Below are positions 1-9,103 of a DNA stretch of 62,554 nucleotides, in pieces (positions within the stretch are counted from its first letter, which is position 1; the number at the start of each line of letters is the position of its first letter). The position numbers and the translations under genes are program-made. The notes beneath the pieces are model-generated. The model saw only the letters and a list, made by a program, of their open reading frames with translations, did no database searches and had not been told where the DNA came from. The stretch lies in assembly GCA_947447465.1 (NCBI GenBank), contig CANFKE010000024.1, positions 1 to 62,554 of the forward strand, written 5' to 3'. Source of the DNA: Chitinophagaceae bacterium (GTDB lineage: Bacteria; Bacteroidota; Bacteroidia; Chitinophagales; Chitinophagaceae).

Positions 1-3000
1 ATGGAATAGAAGTACCGGTCAATGCAGCACCTGTAACATCAATGAATCCGGCACTGTTGGCGGTAGCATTCCAATCTATACTATAGTTGGTCGGCGACCC
101 TGCTGAAGAGCTGAATGCTACAGATGACAAAGTAGTCGGCTGACATACATTCGGCATCGCAGCACTCAGTCCGATAGACGGTGTTGCATTGACTGTATCT
201 GAACCGACCATAGTATATTGACAGGAATTGATACCCGAAGCTATTACCTGATAGGTACCAGGAACGAACTGTGTACCAAAATTAATTGCTGAGCCCGTAC
301 CAGAGATTAAAGACCCCAAGGGTGCACCATCCAAATATAGCTGATACTGGATACCCGTATCTGACTGATCAAGGCTTACCATAACCCCAGATGAGGAACA
401 CGCATTACCACCGGTAACATTATATGCTATAGGATGCGGACTTATGGTAACAGGTGCACTAACTACAGGTTGACTGATGCAACCGGGTTCGTTATAAGTA
501 ACAGTAAGACTATACACTCCAGACTGCGATGGACTTGAAGGTATTATCGTTCGGCTACCAACAGAAGATGATATAGCAGAAGAACTATACCCCGATGGGC
601 CGGACCATGTATATGATACAAGCGTAGTTCCTGCAGGTCCTGATGGAATACCCGATTCAGACAATACAAGATTTGCTGATGTACCCAAACAAATGTTGGT
701 ATCGGAGACAGCAATACTACCTACATTTGGTAAAGGATCCACAGCAACACTTGCTGTACCCACTACACAACCTCCTACAGTAGCTGTATAAACTGTAGTT
801 GCCGATGGAATTGCTGTCACACTTCCGGTAGTTGCCGATAATCCGGCTGACGGCGACCAAGTGTATGCAGATGCAGATGCTGTGCCGCTGATAGCAACAT
901 TATCGACAAAATATAACCATGATGCAGCAGCTCCGAATTTATAATAGCCGAACCTCACTCTGACATTAGCATTACCTACATAAGGAGTAAGAGATATTGT
1001 ATTGGAGAACGAACCCAAAGAATATGAACCACCGGCTGTCCAACTATTGGGCGCTCGCCACAAACTTATCCATGTACTACCTCCATCTGTTGAGATCGCA
1101 ACATTAGCAGTATCATTCGTAGTTGCGCCCTGATCAAAGAAGTAATTATAACTCAATGACGCAGTAGCATACCCTGCGAGCGAAAATGAAGGCGAGATCA
1201 ATTGAGAAGAGGTAATAGTGCCTGATCTGTTATCCAGTACAAAAGCTTTGGAACCGGAAGGCCCGGCTGTAACGGTGGTTGTTGACCATGTAAAAGGCAA
1301 TGCGACCTGAGACCATGCTATTGCTCCTGAGCTGGTCCATCCGTCATTGGCAATTGTGCCTTCGAATGTCTGTAAAGGTATTGGCGAAAGCGTAGTAACG
1401 GATGCTGTAAGCAATTGACCGGGTGCAGCGCAAATAGCAGTTAAGGTCGGAGTGACCACACCACCCGAAATATTATTATAACCTACTGCTGTAGTTGCAG
1501 TGCTGCTGCAGCCAGAGGCTGTTTTCACTCCTGTTACTGTATAGATCCGGGATGTAGTCAATGAATTGACTGTTACAATTGCACCTGTAGAACTAGAAAG
1601 ACCAATCGAAGGTGACCATGTATAAGTTCCACCCGTGCCGGCTCCTGAAGCACTCAGTATTACGCCACTCGTTCCGGCACAAAAAGTGCCGCTGGATGGT
1701 GTAACACTCATTGTAGGTATCGGATCAATGGTCACTACGGAAACTGACGTACTTGCCGTATCACCGGTGGTACCACAGGTAACAACAGACCTGAAATACG
1801 TGGTATTGGTGATAGTAGGTGTGTTGTAGATATTGCTGGTAGCACCTGTTATATTTGTCCAGGCAGTATGGTCGGGCGATGACTGCCATTGATAGGTGAT
1901 ACCTGCCGCTGTAGGAGCAGGTGCTGTTAATAATGCGGTACCACTACCACAAGATGATGTTGCAGACGGTGTAACTGTTCCGGCTACAGGTGTGCCTGAG
2001 CAAGGTGGCGGCACAGTGACTGTAAGTAATGCAGCACCTGAAAAAGATGAACCTGCAGCATTAGTGACTACACAACGATATCCATATCCGTTCCACGACA
2101 ATGGCACTGAGGCCAATGTAAGCGTATTTGTGGTTGCGCTCGATGTACTTGCAAAGCCGATATATGTGCCCGGCGCAGGGTCAACTCCTGTTGACGAGCT
2201 GATATTTACCCATGTACCGCCTCCGCTTATACCCGAAGTGTTACGTTGCCACTGATACGATGCCGCACCACCAGCACCTACAGTAAATGAAGTTCCGGCA
2301 GTTTCATATATAGAAACACTGGCAGGATATGGATTGACAACTGGTGCAGCTGCTATAGGGGCCAGCAATCCATTCAAGGTAAAATCATCAACTCTGAATG
2401 TTCCGGCACTATTTGTTCCGCCGGTAGCAATGATCTGAATAGTGACCGTACCGGTAAGATTTGAAAGGGATGGTGAAAGTGACAAGGTCCCCGACCCAGC
2501 CCCGGTAGTTGACACGGCTGTTCCCGACCCTACAGTAGTTCCATTAACGGTCAGTGTATAATTGGGTGGTCCGGTACTGCTTCTTCTGTTCCACATACTA
2601 TAGCTGCTCAATGACAATGAATATCCTGTCTGAACACTCATCGTCATAGTATAAGTGTTGGATGTACCTGCCACAGATATAGAATTACCTGTTGCACCGG
2701 CAGTACCTGAAAAACTAGAGGTTGCAGTGAAATTACCTCCTGTAATTCCCGGTGCTAGTACCGACCCACCGGTATAGTTAGACCCAGACAATGTACCCGC
2801 ATCAAAGCTATTATAATATATCTGACCACTGGTTGTAACGGGTGTCGATACAGTGACATTCTGTGTAGCTGTATTATTGCCACAAGTATTATTGACAACA
2901 TAAGAAATTGTGGTGGTACCTGAGGTAAATCCCGTTACTCCCCCTCCGCTTACATTTACATTAGCAACAGCCGGACTGCTGCTGCTCCATATCCCTCCTG

Positions 3001-6000
3001 ATAAAGGCGTGTAAGTAAGTGTGATAGTACTTCCTGCATTCAAAGTAGATGTACCGGAAACAGACGGCACTACATCTACCGTTACTGTTGCCGAGGTTGC
3101 AGTGACCGTACCACATCCGTTGATGGCTGACAGAGTATAGATACCGGAAGACAGGGCATTGGTAGTAAGAGAAGCAGGATTACCACTAGCACTGTAACTA
3201 TTAGGTCCCTTCCAAGTATATGATGATGCTCCGGTTGCACTGCCTGTAAGTGAGATCGTACCACCCGCACATAACAGTGTAGGTGATGCAATGGCACTTA
3301 CCGAAGTAGGCGGTGTATTAATGATAACAGCCGATGTAGTAGCAGTAGTAGTTCCGCATGCATTCGTAACAGCCAACGTATAGACCCCTGCAGACAGTGT
3401 ACTTACAGTTGATCCGGAAGGATTTCTCACCGACTGGCTGTAACCGTTGGGACCGGTCCACAAGTAGGAGGTAGCACCTGCCGGGCTACCGGTCAATGTC
3501 AATGTTTGCCCCGAACATAATGTGGTCGCATTGGCAGTTGCTGTAACACCAGTGGGTGCTGTTATTACTGTCAATATTGAAGTAGTTGCAGATGACGATC
3601 CGCAACCATTAGATGCATACATTGTATATACTCCTCCCGACGATGCGGATGCTGTAACACCTGCGGGATCCTCATCTGTAGAAGAATAGCTACCAGGACC
3701 TATCCAGGAATAGGACACAGCATTTGTTGCACCTCCTGTTAGTGTAAAAGTATTGCCTAGACACACAGATGATGGAGCAACAACGGCACTAACAGAAGAT
3801 GGCACATCTGTAATAGTTACAGTAGCTGTAGTTGCTGTGATAGTACCACAACTATTGATGGCACTCAACGTATATATACCACCCGCGGATATTGAAGCGG
3901 GAGCAAAAGAAGTTGATGCAGATGTTGATGAGTAGCCATTCGGACCGTTCCATAAATAGGAAGTAGCATTTGATGCAGCTCCGGTAAGAGTAAATGTTGA
4001 CCCGACACACAAGGTTAGAGGAGATGCATCAGCAGATGCCAACGAGGGCTGAGTATTTACAATGACCCCACTCGTGAATGACTGAATATTTCCGCAAGCG
4101 TTTCCGGCTGTTAAGGTATATATGCCTGCTGAGGCAATTGTAGATGTAATTGGTGAAGGATCAGCATCTGTCGATGTGCTTCCGTCAGGGAAATTCCATA
4201 AATAGGTCGTTGCACCTGTTGCTGACCCATGCAATGCCAATGACGTTCCTGCACATAATGTAGCTGGAGTAGCTGTAGCAGTTACAGACATTGGTAAAGT
4301 GCTTACGGCAAGAAATGAAGAAGTTGCGATTGTATTTCCGCAGGTATTTCCCGCAGTAAGTGTATAGATCCCAGCTGAAAGATCGGTAGCTGTGATTACT
4401 TGATACTGACCGGTAGAACTACCTCCATCAGGATAGGTCCATGAATAACTGGTTGCATTAGTAGCTGCACCAGACAGCGAAAAAGACTGACCACTGCATA
4501 TACTGGCAACTGATAACGTAGCGCTAACACCCGTTGGGGCCGCAAGTACAGCAAATGTTGCAGTAGCGGTAGCACTGCCACATGCATTAGTAGCTGTGAA
4601 CGTGTAAACACCCGCAGATGATGTGGTGACTGTAATAGATACCGGAGCAAGATCAGTAGATGTATAACCACCAGGGCCATTCCACTGATAAGATAAGCCG
4701 CCGGTAGCATTACCGAAAAGTGTTAATGATCCACCATCGCATATTGCTGAAGACGATAAATTCGCTGCTACTGATGTAGGAGGAGTAGTACAACCCAGAT
4801 CAATGGTGACAGTAGCACTCTGCCCAGTTATTACGGCAAAACATCCTGCTGACGACCGGGCACTATCAATTGTATAAGTTGTAGTAGCCGTAGGCGATAC
4901 ATTTACCATAACAACACCTGTTGCATCTATGGTCTCAGTTGAATGACCACCACCAGTCCATGAATAATAGATTACATCTGCATTGTTGCCGTTAAAAGTA
5001 AGAGAAGTGCTGCTTCCTAAAGAAACAACACTCGATCCTGCAATTGTAGGTGATGGTGTAACATTCACAGCTATTGCTGTTGTAGTAGCTGTTATCGTCC
5101 CACAACTGTTTGACGCAGTCAACGAATAGACACCTGCTGATGCAGTGCTCGTAATAAGTGCAGTAGGATTTAAATTGGTGGAACTAAATCCGCTTGGTCC
5201 ACTCCAAGAATAAATTGTTGTTCCCGTAACAGAGCCTGAAAGACTAAGCAAATTTCCTGTGCACAATGTTGTTGGCGATGCTGTAGCTGATACAGTTGGT
5301 GCAGCCGGACTTATCGTTATCGGAGTATAAACAATACTTGAGTCACCTCCGAATATTGTATAATAGATCACGGTATCGATACCGGATGCTATACCTGTTA
5401 CTACTCCTGTACTTGTAATGGTTGCGTTAGTGGTGTTAGACAAAGCCCATCCACCACCTGAAACAGTATTGGAGAAAGTTGTAGAACTACCCGGACATAT
5501 TGTAGTAGTTCCGGATGTTGTACCTATTGGTGGTTTAGGATAGTTTTTAAGTATCGTTATGGTATTGGTGGCTGCAGCTGTAGCTCCACCACGGTTGCCT
5601 GTTACTATGTCAGGGTAGCCATCTGCATCCAGGTCTCCGATTGTTACTGTAACCGGTTTGTTGCCTGTTGCAATATTTTGAGGACTGGCAAGAGAAAGGG
5701 TTACTGTAGAGCCTGTAGCCAGATTTCTGAAGATAGAAACGGTATTGTCAGCATTGTTCGATACTACAACATCCAGTTTGCCATCTCCGTTCATATCAGC
5801 CACTGCTATTCCGGTCGGAGTAGAACCCGATCCTGATCCCGATGTGAAATTTACTGCGGATGCAAAAGATGATGCAGTGATCGTTCCTGTGGTACCAGAG
5901 TTGATAAAGATGCTGATATTCCCGCTATTTGAATTGGTGACCAGGAGGTCGCTTTTCCCATCATTATTTATGTCGCCCGCTGCTACATCTAATGGTCCTG

Positions 6001-8449
6001 AACCAACACTCAATGAAACTGATGTTCCGAAGGAAATTGATCCGTAAGTAGAAGTGTTTTTTGCAACTGTGATCGTACTACCTGAGTAAGTGCCTGTACC
6101 GGAATTAAAGCCGGAGTTAGGACATGCTACATCGGGGAGTCCGTCATTATCAAAGTCAGCGATACAAACGCTTGAAGGAGCCGCACCGGCAGGAACCACA
6201 ACTGCAGAACCGAAAGATACTGAACCTACCGTTGATGTATTGGGTAATATTATTATGTAGTTGCTTACTGCAAAACCTGATAATGCGAGGTCGGGCTTAC
6301 CATCTCCATCGAAGTCTCTGATGGCAGCTACAGAAGTGTAGCCCGCAGCAGTTACAGAAACCGGAGTAGCGAAAGTAGGGTTAGCACCTACACCTGATGT
6401 CGTATTGAGATATACCAATACATACGCTGCATCCGGCAATGGAACTATAATATCTAGTTTACCATCACCATCTATATCAGCTAGCTTTACGTTATTGGGC
6501 GTATATGTTAAAATAGAAGTAGTGATAGTACTGGTCAAAGAGAAAGAAGAACTAGAAATTACCCCTGTACCGGTCATCACATTTTTGAATATTGATATTG
6601 ATGGTGATCCGCTACCAACTACCGTTGCAGTATTATTCACAACAAGGTCTGGCTTACCATCATTATTAAGATCGCCCATAGCACCCGAGAAGGGAGTAGC
6701 ACCCGAGGTCAGTATCAAGGCATTATTGAAGTTCAGCGTATTAGATACAAAACCTGAGTTATTGTAGATAGGAGTAAAAGGAGTAGGAGAATAAGCTGTG
6801 TAATTATTAGATGAAGTAACAGAAACAGGACCATAGAGCGCACCTGCGGGTACAGTAACTGACAAACTCAATGTTGTAGATGAACCTGCATTTATTGTTG
6901 CTTTAGTTGCACCGAAATAAACAGTGCTTGTAGCCGGATCGAAATTGGTGCCACTAATAACTACAGTTGATCCCGGAATACCTGAGAGAGGTGATATAGA
7001 TGAAATTGTTGGAGTAAGACCATTGATGTAGATCGTACGAGTAGTATATAAAGGTCCGCAGCCTGCCGCACTTGTAGCACCATAGCTTATAGTTGCAGTA
7101 CCTTGTGTAACACCCGTAACCACACCAGTTGATGAAGTTATTGTAACACTACCTGTTCCATTTACAGTGCTCCAGGTTGCTGTTCCAGTAGCGGTGGGGT
7201 TATATAAAGAGACCGAAGAACCGATCTGTACACCCGGTGTAGTTGGGTATATTGAACCAACTGTAGGTAATGCATTGACAGTTACTGCTAAAGTAGCGGC
7301 ACTACCACAAACGATCGGAGCTGTATAGGTAATTGTTTTTGAACCTGCACTTACACCTGTTACAATACCAGTACTACTACCAATTGTAGCAGCACCACCT
7401 GCGGTTGATGACCATGTGCCACCGGTGAGGCCTGAAGTGCTGAGGGATAAAGTTGATCCTACACAAACAGAAGATCCACCAGTTATAGTTCCTGCTGAAG
7501 GGTTAGGAACTACAGTTACTGAAGGAGAGTTAGTAGATGTTACAGTTGTAGCAGAGTTAGTACAAGTAGTCTGGCAGCGATAAAAAGTAGAGGTTGATAA
7601 GGCGGGAGTGGTATAGGTGAGAGCCGTAAATCCGCTTCCGGTGCTCACGTCAGACCATGAAGAACCGTCCGGAGATTGTTGCCATTTATAAGATATGCCA
7701 CTTCCTGTGGTCGCACTACCAAGTGTAAGTGTAGTTGTTGCACCTGAACATATCGTTGAAGAACCAACGGCTACTGTTCCCTGGTTAGGTGTACCCGTAC
7801 AAATAGGCAATACCGTACCAGCTAATGCCAAACTATTATTAGTAAAATACCAACTTCCTCCTGTTGCTCCTGTAGGCGTTATCCTTATTCTAATTACAGT
7901 ACCTGCCGCTACATTCTGTAATGCCGATATCCCTGATAATGTTGTTGATCCCGGAGTTCCTACAACTCCTGATGTAAGAGTTGTGGACCAGCTGCCTGCC
8001 AAAACATAAGTTCCTCCGTTAATAGAATAATGGATGTCACATCCCGTAGGACCACTTGCTGATTTTCTTGTGCTACCGGTTAATGTTGTAAGTGAAACCA
8101 CATAGCCGCTATTCACAGTGAATTGAAAATAAAAACTTGTTGCTTCACCTGAGGCAGGAGAAGTACTTGTAAAACCACCGCTAGCACCATAACAGGATGT
8201 TGCACCTGAACCTGTTATTGCCAAAGTTGCACCACGTATAAGACCACTGGTACCTCCTGTAAATGCTAAATTTGCATTTATTGTTGCCGGTGTCCAAGGA
8301 CTTGGCCCGTAATTACCAGAACCACCCGTTAATGGTGAAGGGTCCCATTTAATAATTTGTGAGTGACCGAAAAATGGCACCAACATCATTAAAAAGGATA
8401 AAACTATTACAAAATGTCTACGGGCATATGACATCGAAATGTAATTCAT
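1..8449 (-). CDS. Giant secreted repeat protein (IPT/TIG, FG-GAP, Ig/PKD-like repeats), 3' end outside window
   Basis: An uninterrupted minus-strand reading frame runs from the start to the left edge (at least 2816 codons), so the C-terminus, presumably with a T9SS sorting domain, is not seen. The N-terminus has a signal peptide (MNYISMSYARRH, then a hydrophobic stretch ending FFGHSQ). A second in-frame ATG lies at 8461, directly after a TAA. Domains in order: an N-terminal beta domain (about residues 30-200), Ig/Big2-like domains (200-470), an IPT/TIG domain (about 475-560, 'PTISSISPLSGIPGSTVVISG'-like), seven FG-GAP/VCBS calcium-loop motifs of the form D-x-(N/D)-x-DG-x-x-D (about 585-950), then about eight 80-residue Ig/PKD-like domains, a jelly-roll-like region and further Ig-like domains. 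This is probably a T9SS-exported adhesin or surface-layer filament. No enzymatic motif was recognised. Function is inferred from architecture only. Confidence 0.85.
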   Translation of the reverse strand, partial: MNYISMSYARRHFVIVLSFLMMLVPFFGHSQIIKWDPSPLTGGSGNYGPSPWTPATINANLAFTGGTSGLIRGATLAITGSGATSCYGASGGFTSTSPASGEATSFYFQFTVNSGYVVSLTTLTGSTRKSASGPTGCDIHYSINGGTYVLAGSWSTTLTSGVVGTPGSTTLSGISALQNVAAGTVIRIRITPTGATGGSWYFTNNSLALAGTVLPICTGTPNQGTVAVGSSTICSGATTTLTLGSATTGSGISYKWQQSPDGSSWSDVSTGSGFTALTYTTPALSTSTFYRCQTTCTNSATTVTSTNSPSVTVVPNPSAGTITGGSSVCVGSTLSLSTSGLTGGTWSSTAGGAATIGSSTGIVTGVSAGSKTITYTAPIVCGSAATLAVTVNALPTVGSIYPTTPGVQIGSSVSLYNPTATGTATWSTVNGTGSVTITSSTGVVTGVTQGTATISYGATSAAGCGPLYTTRTIYINGLTPTISSISPLSGIPGSTVVISGTNFDPATSTVYFGATKATINAGSSTTLSLSVTVPAGALYGPVSVTSSNNYTAYSPTPFTPIYNNSGFVSNTLNFNNALILTSGATPFSGAMGDLNNDGKPDLVVNNTATVVGSGSPSISIFKNVMTGTGVISSSSFSLTSTITTSILTYTPNNVKLADIDGDGKLDIIVPLPDAAYVLVYLNTTSGVGANPTFATPVSVTAAGYTSVAAIRDFDGDGKPDLALSGFAVSNYIIILPNTSTVGSVSFGSAVVVPAGAAPSSVCIADFDNDGLPDVACPNSGFNSGTGTYSGSTITVAKNTSTYGSISFGTSVSLSVGSGPLDVAAGDINNDGKSDLLVTNSNSGNISIFINSGTTGTITASSFASAVNFTSGSGSGSTPTGIAVADMNGDGKLDVVVSNNADNTVSIFRNLATGSTVTLSLASPQNIATGNKPVTVTIGDLDADGYPDIVTGNRGGATAAATNTITILKNYPKPPIGTTSGTTTICPGSSTTFSNTVSGGGWALSNTTNATITSTGVVTGIASGIDTVIYYTIFGGDSSIVYTPITISPAAPTVSATASPTTLCTGNLLSLSGSVTGTTIYSWSGPSGFSSTNLNPTALITSTASAGVYSLTASNSCGTITATTTAIAVNVTPSPTIAGSSVVSLGSSTSLTFNGNNADVIYYSWTGGGHSTETIDATGVVMVNVSPTATTTYTIDSARSSAGCFAVITGQSATVTIDLGCTTPPTSVAANLSSSAICDGGSLTLFGNATGGLSYQWNGPGGYTSTDLAPVSITVTTSSAGVYTFTATNACGSATATATFAVLAAPTGVSATLSVASICSGQSFSLSGAATNATSYSWTYPDGGSSTGQYQVITATDLSAGIYTLTAGNTCGNTIATSSFLAVSTLPMSVTATATPATLCAGTSLALHGSATGATTYLWNFPDGSTSTDADPSPITSTIASAGIYTLTAGNACGNIQSFTSGVIVNTQPSLASADASPLTLCVGSTFTLTGAASNATSYLWNGPNGYSSTSASTSFAPASISAGGIYTLSAINSCGTITATTATVTITDVPSSVSAVVAPSSVCLGNTFTLTGGATNAVSYSWIGPGSYSSTDEDPAGVTASASSGGVYTMYASNGCGSSSATTSILTVITAPTGVTATANATTLCSGQTLTLTGSPAGATSYLWTGPNGYSQSVRNPSGSTVSTLSAGVYTLAVTNACGTTTATTSAVIINTPPTSVSAIASPTLLCAGGTISLTGSATGASSYTWKGPNSYSASGNPASLTTNALSSGIYTLSAINGCGTVTATSATVTVDVVPSVSGTSTLNAGSTITLTYTPLSGGIWSSSSPAVANVNVSGGGVTGFTSGTTTISYVVNNTCGNNTATQNVTVSTPVTTSGQIYYNSFDAGTLSGSNYTGGSVLAPGITGGNFTATSSFSGTAGATGNSISVAGTSNTYTMTMSVQTGYSLSLSSYSMWNRRSSTGPPNYTLTVNGTTVGSGTAVSTTGAGSGTLSLSPSLSNLTGTVTIQIIATGGTNSAGTFRVDDFTLNGLLAPIAAAPVVNPYPASVSIYETAGTSFTVGAGGAASYQWQRNTSGISGGGTWVNISSSTGVDPAPGTYIGFASTSSATTNTLTLASVPLSWNGYGYRCVVTNAAGSSFSGAALLTVTVPPPCSGTPVAGTVTPSATSSCGSGTALLTAPAPTAAGITYQWQSSPDHTAWTNITGATSNIYNTPTITNTTYFRSVVTCGTTGDTASTSVSVVTIDPIPTMSVTPSSGTFCAGTSGVILSASGAGTGGTYTWSPSIGLSSSTGAIVTVNSLTTSRIYTVTGVKTASGCSSTATTAVGYNNISGGVVTPTLTAICAAPGQLLTASVTTLSPIPLQTFEGTIANDGWTSSGAIAWSQVALPFTWSTTTVTAGPSGSKAFVLDNRSGTITSSQLISPSFSLAGYATASLSYNYFFDQGATTNDTANVAISTDGGSTWISLWRAPNSWTAGGSYSLGSFSNTISLTPYVGNANVRVRFGYYKFGAAASWLYFVDNVAISGTASASAYTWSPSAGLSATTGSVTAIPSATTVYTATVGGCVVGTASVAVDPLPNVGSIAVSDTNICLGTSANLVLSESGIPSGPAGTTLVSYTWSGPSGYSSSAISSSVGSRTIIPSSPSQSGVYSLTVTYNEPGCISQPVVSAPVTISPHPIAYNVTGGNACSSSGVMVSLDQSDTGIQYQLYLDGAPLGSLISGTGSAINFGTQFVPGTYQVIASGINSCQYTMVGSDTVNATPSIGLSAAMPNVCQPTTLSSVAFSSSAGSPTNYSIDWNATANSAGFIDVTGAALTGTSIP
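3070..5310 (-). repeat. Eight ~80-residue Ig/PKD-like domain repeats inside the giant protein
   Basis: Eight diverged copies follow the pattern x-LC-x-G-x(3)-L-x-G-x-A-x(3)-SY-x-W-x-GP-x-GYSS, then AG-(I/V)-YTL-x-A-x-N-x-CG. The unit is about 240 bp. One differently shaped domain separates the first copy (high-coordinate end) from the other seven. Copies are clearly homologous but not identical at the DNA level, so the duplication is old. Boundaries are approximate. Confidence 0.7.
5600..6700 (-). repeat. Seven FG-GAP/VCBS repeats inside the giant protein
   Basis: Seven motifs, GDLNNDGKPDL, ADIDGDGKLDI, RDFDGDGKPDL, ADFDNDGLPDV, GDINNDGKSDL, ADMNGDGKLDV and GDLDADGYPDI, are spaced 50-60 residues apart. 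This is the calcium-binding loop pattern of integrin-alpha-type FG-GAP/VCBS beta-propellers, and seven blades fits one closed propeller. The propeller is expected to bind Ca2+ and to act outside the cell. Confidence 0.8.
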
Positions 8450-8829
8450 AAGAAAATGCATTTAAGCTGCAAATGTCGTAGCATAAGGTTAACAGGGCAT
8501 AAATCCTTTGTTACCTAAACATCAACTAATTGTTACCTAACTAAAAAAGCAGCCTAAAATGTATTAAATTTATATTGCTATGATTGGATATTTTTTTAGT
8601 TGATAAAATAAAAAAATCAACCAATATTGAAGAACAAGATCTTTTTGAAGAGGCATTGAATTATTTTTAATTTAATATATAAAATCACAATTTACATATT
8701 AATATTTTATATTAAAACATCAAAACTACAATCCAATTGAGTCATTACTTATTAATTAAATAAGACGGATTATGTGAATAAACTCTAATGGTGGTTTCAA
8801 TTTCAACCTTCTCTTTGAGTGATCTAAGA

Positions 8830-8934
8830 ATGTCATCCGGCTAGAAATTTAATACTAACAACACATCAGTTGCTAAATAGTTCGAACTATGACTAGTTCT
8901 GGGCACAAAGCACCCTTATTAGGGTGCTTTTTTT
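8830..8934 (+). ncRNA. Candidate small RNA ending in an intrinsic terminator
   Basis: A plus-strand terminator with no upstream plus-strand gene implies a short transcript. Just before it, GAACTA-TGAC-TAGTTC forms a 6-bp hairpin (about 8884-8899) that overlaps the palindrome TAGTTCGAACTA. The 5' end is unknown and no promoter consensus was found, so this is a weak candidate. It could equally be the relic of a lost gene. Confidence 0.25.
8907..8934 (+). terminator. Intrinsic terminator
   Basis: The stem AAAGCACCC/GGGTGCTTT (9 bp) with loop TTATTA is followed on the plus strand by a T-run. In the minus direction only three T residues follow, so it is oriented plus. Confidence 0.8.
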
Positions 8935-9103
8935 ATGTCCAAAACCCAGTAAAATCAACACTTTCACCTCACTACTCTTTTTAGATTTCTTTTGATTTCG
9001 CATTTTTTGTCCCCCTATTGTCTCCTAGAGTAATAAGTGAGCCTGACAGATATTGTTACTATTCTGGCTAAGCAAACACGACCATGAGCAGATGCTTTTA
9101 ATA

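Larger units (their letters stand above)
8462..9103. other. Intergenic region, 642 bp, AT-rich, with an orphan plus-strand terminator
   Basis: No protein-coding gene is supported here. Both flanking genes are on the minus strand. The only distinct structure is a strong intrinsic terminator on the plus strand (8907-8934), preceded by a shorter hairpin. 8560-8760 is very AT-rich and probably contains the promoter of the giant gene, although no exact TAnnTTTG element was found close to its start. Confidence 0.6.

Noticed and set aside
1635..8009. Several plus-strand frames of 60-120 codons opposite the giant gene
   Set aside because: They lie antisense to a frame of the giant protein with clear domain repeats; they result from the low-complexity Ser/Thr/Gly codons of the real gene.
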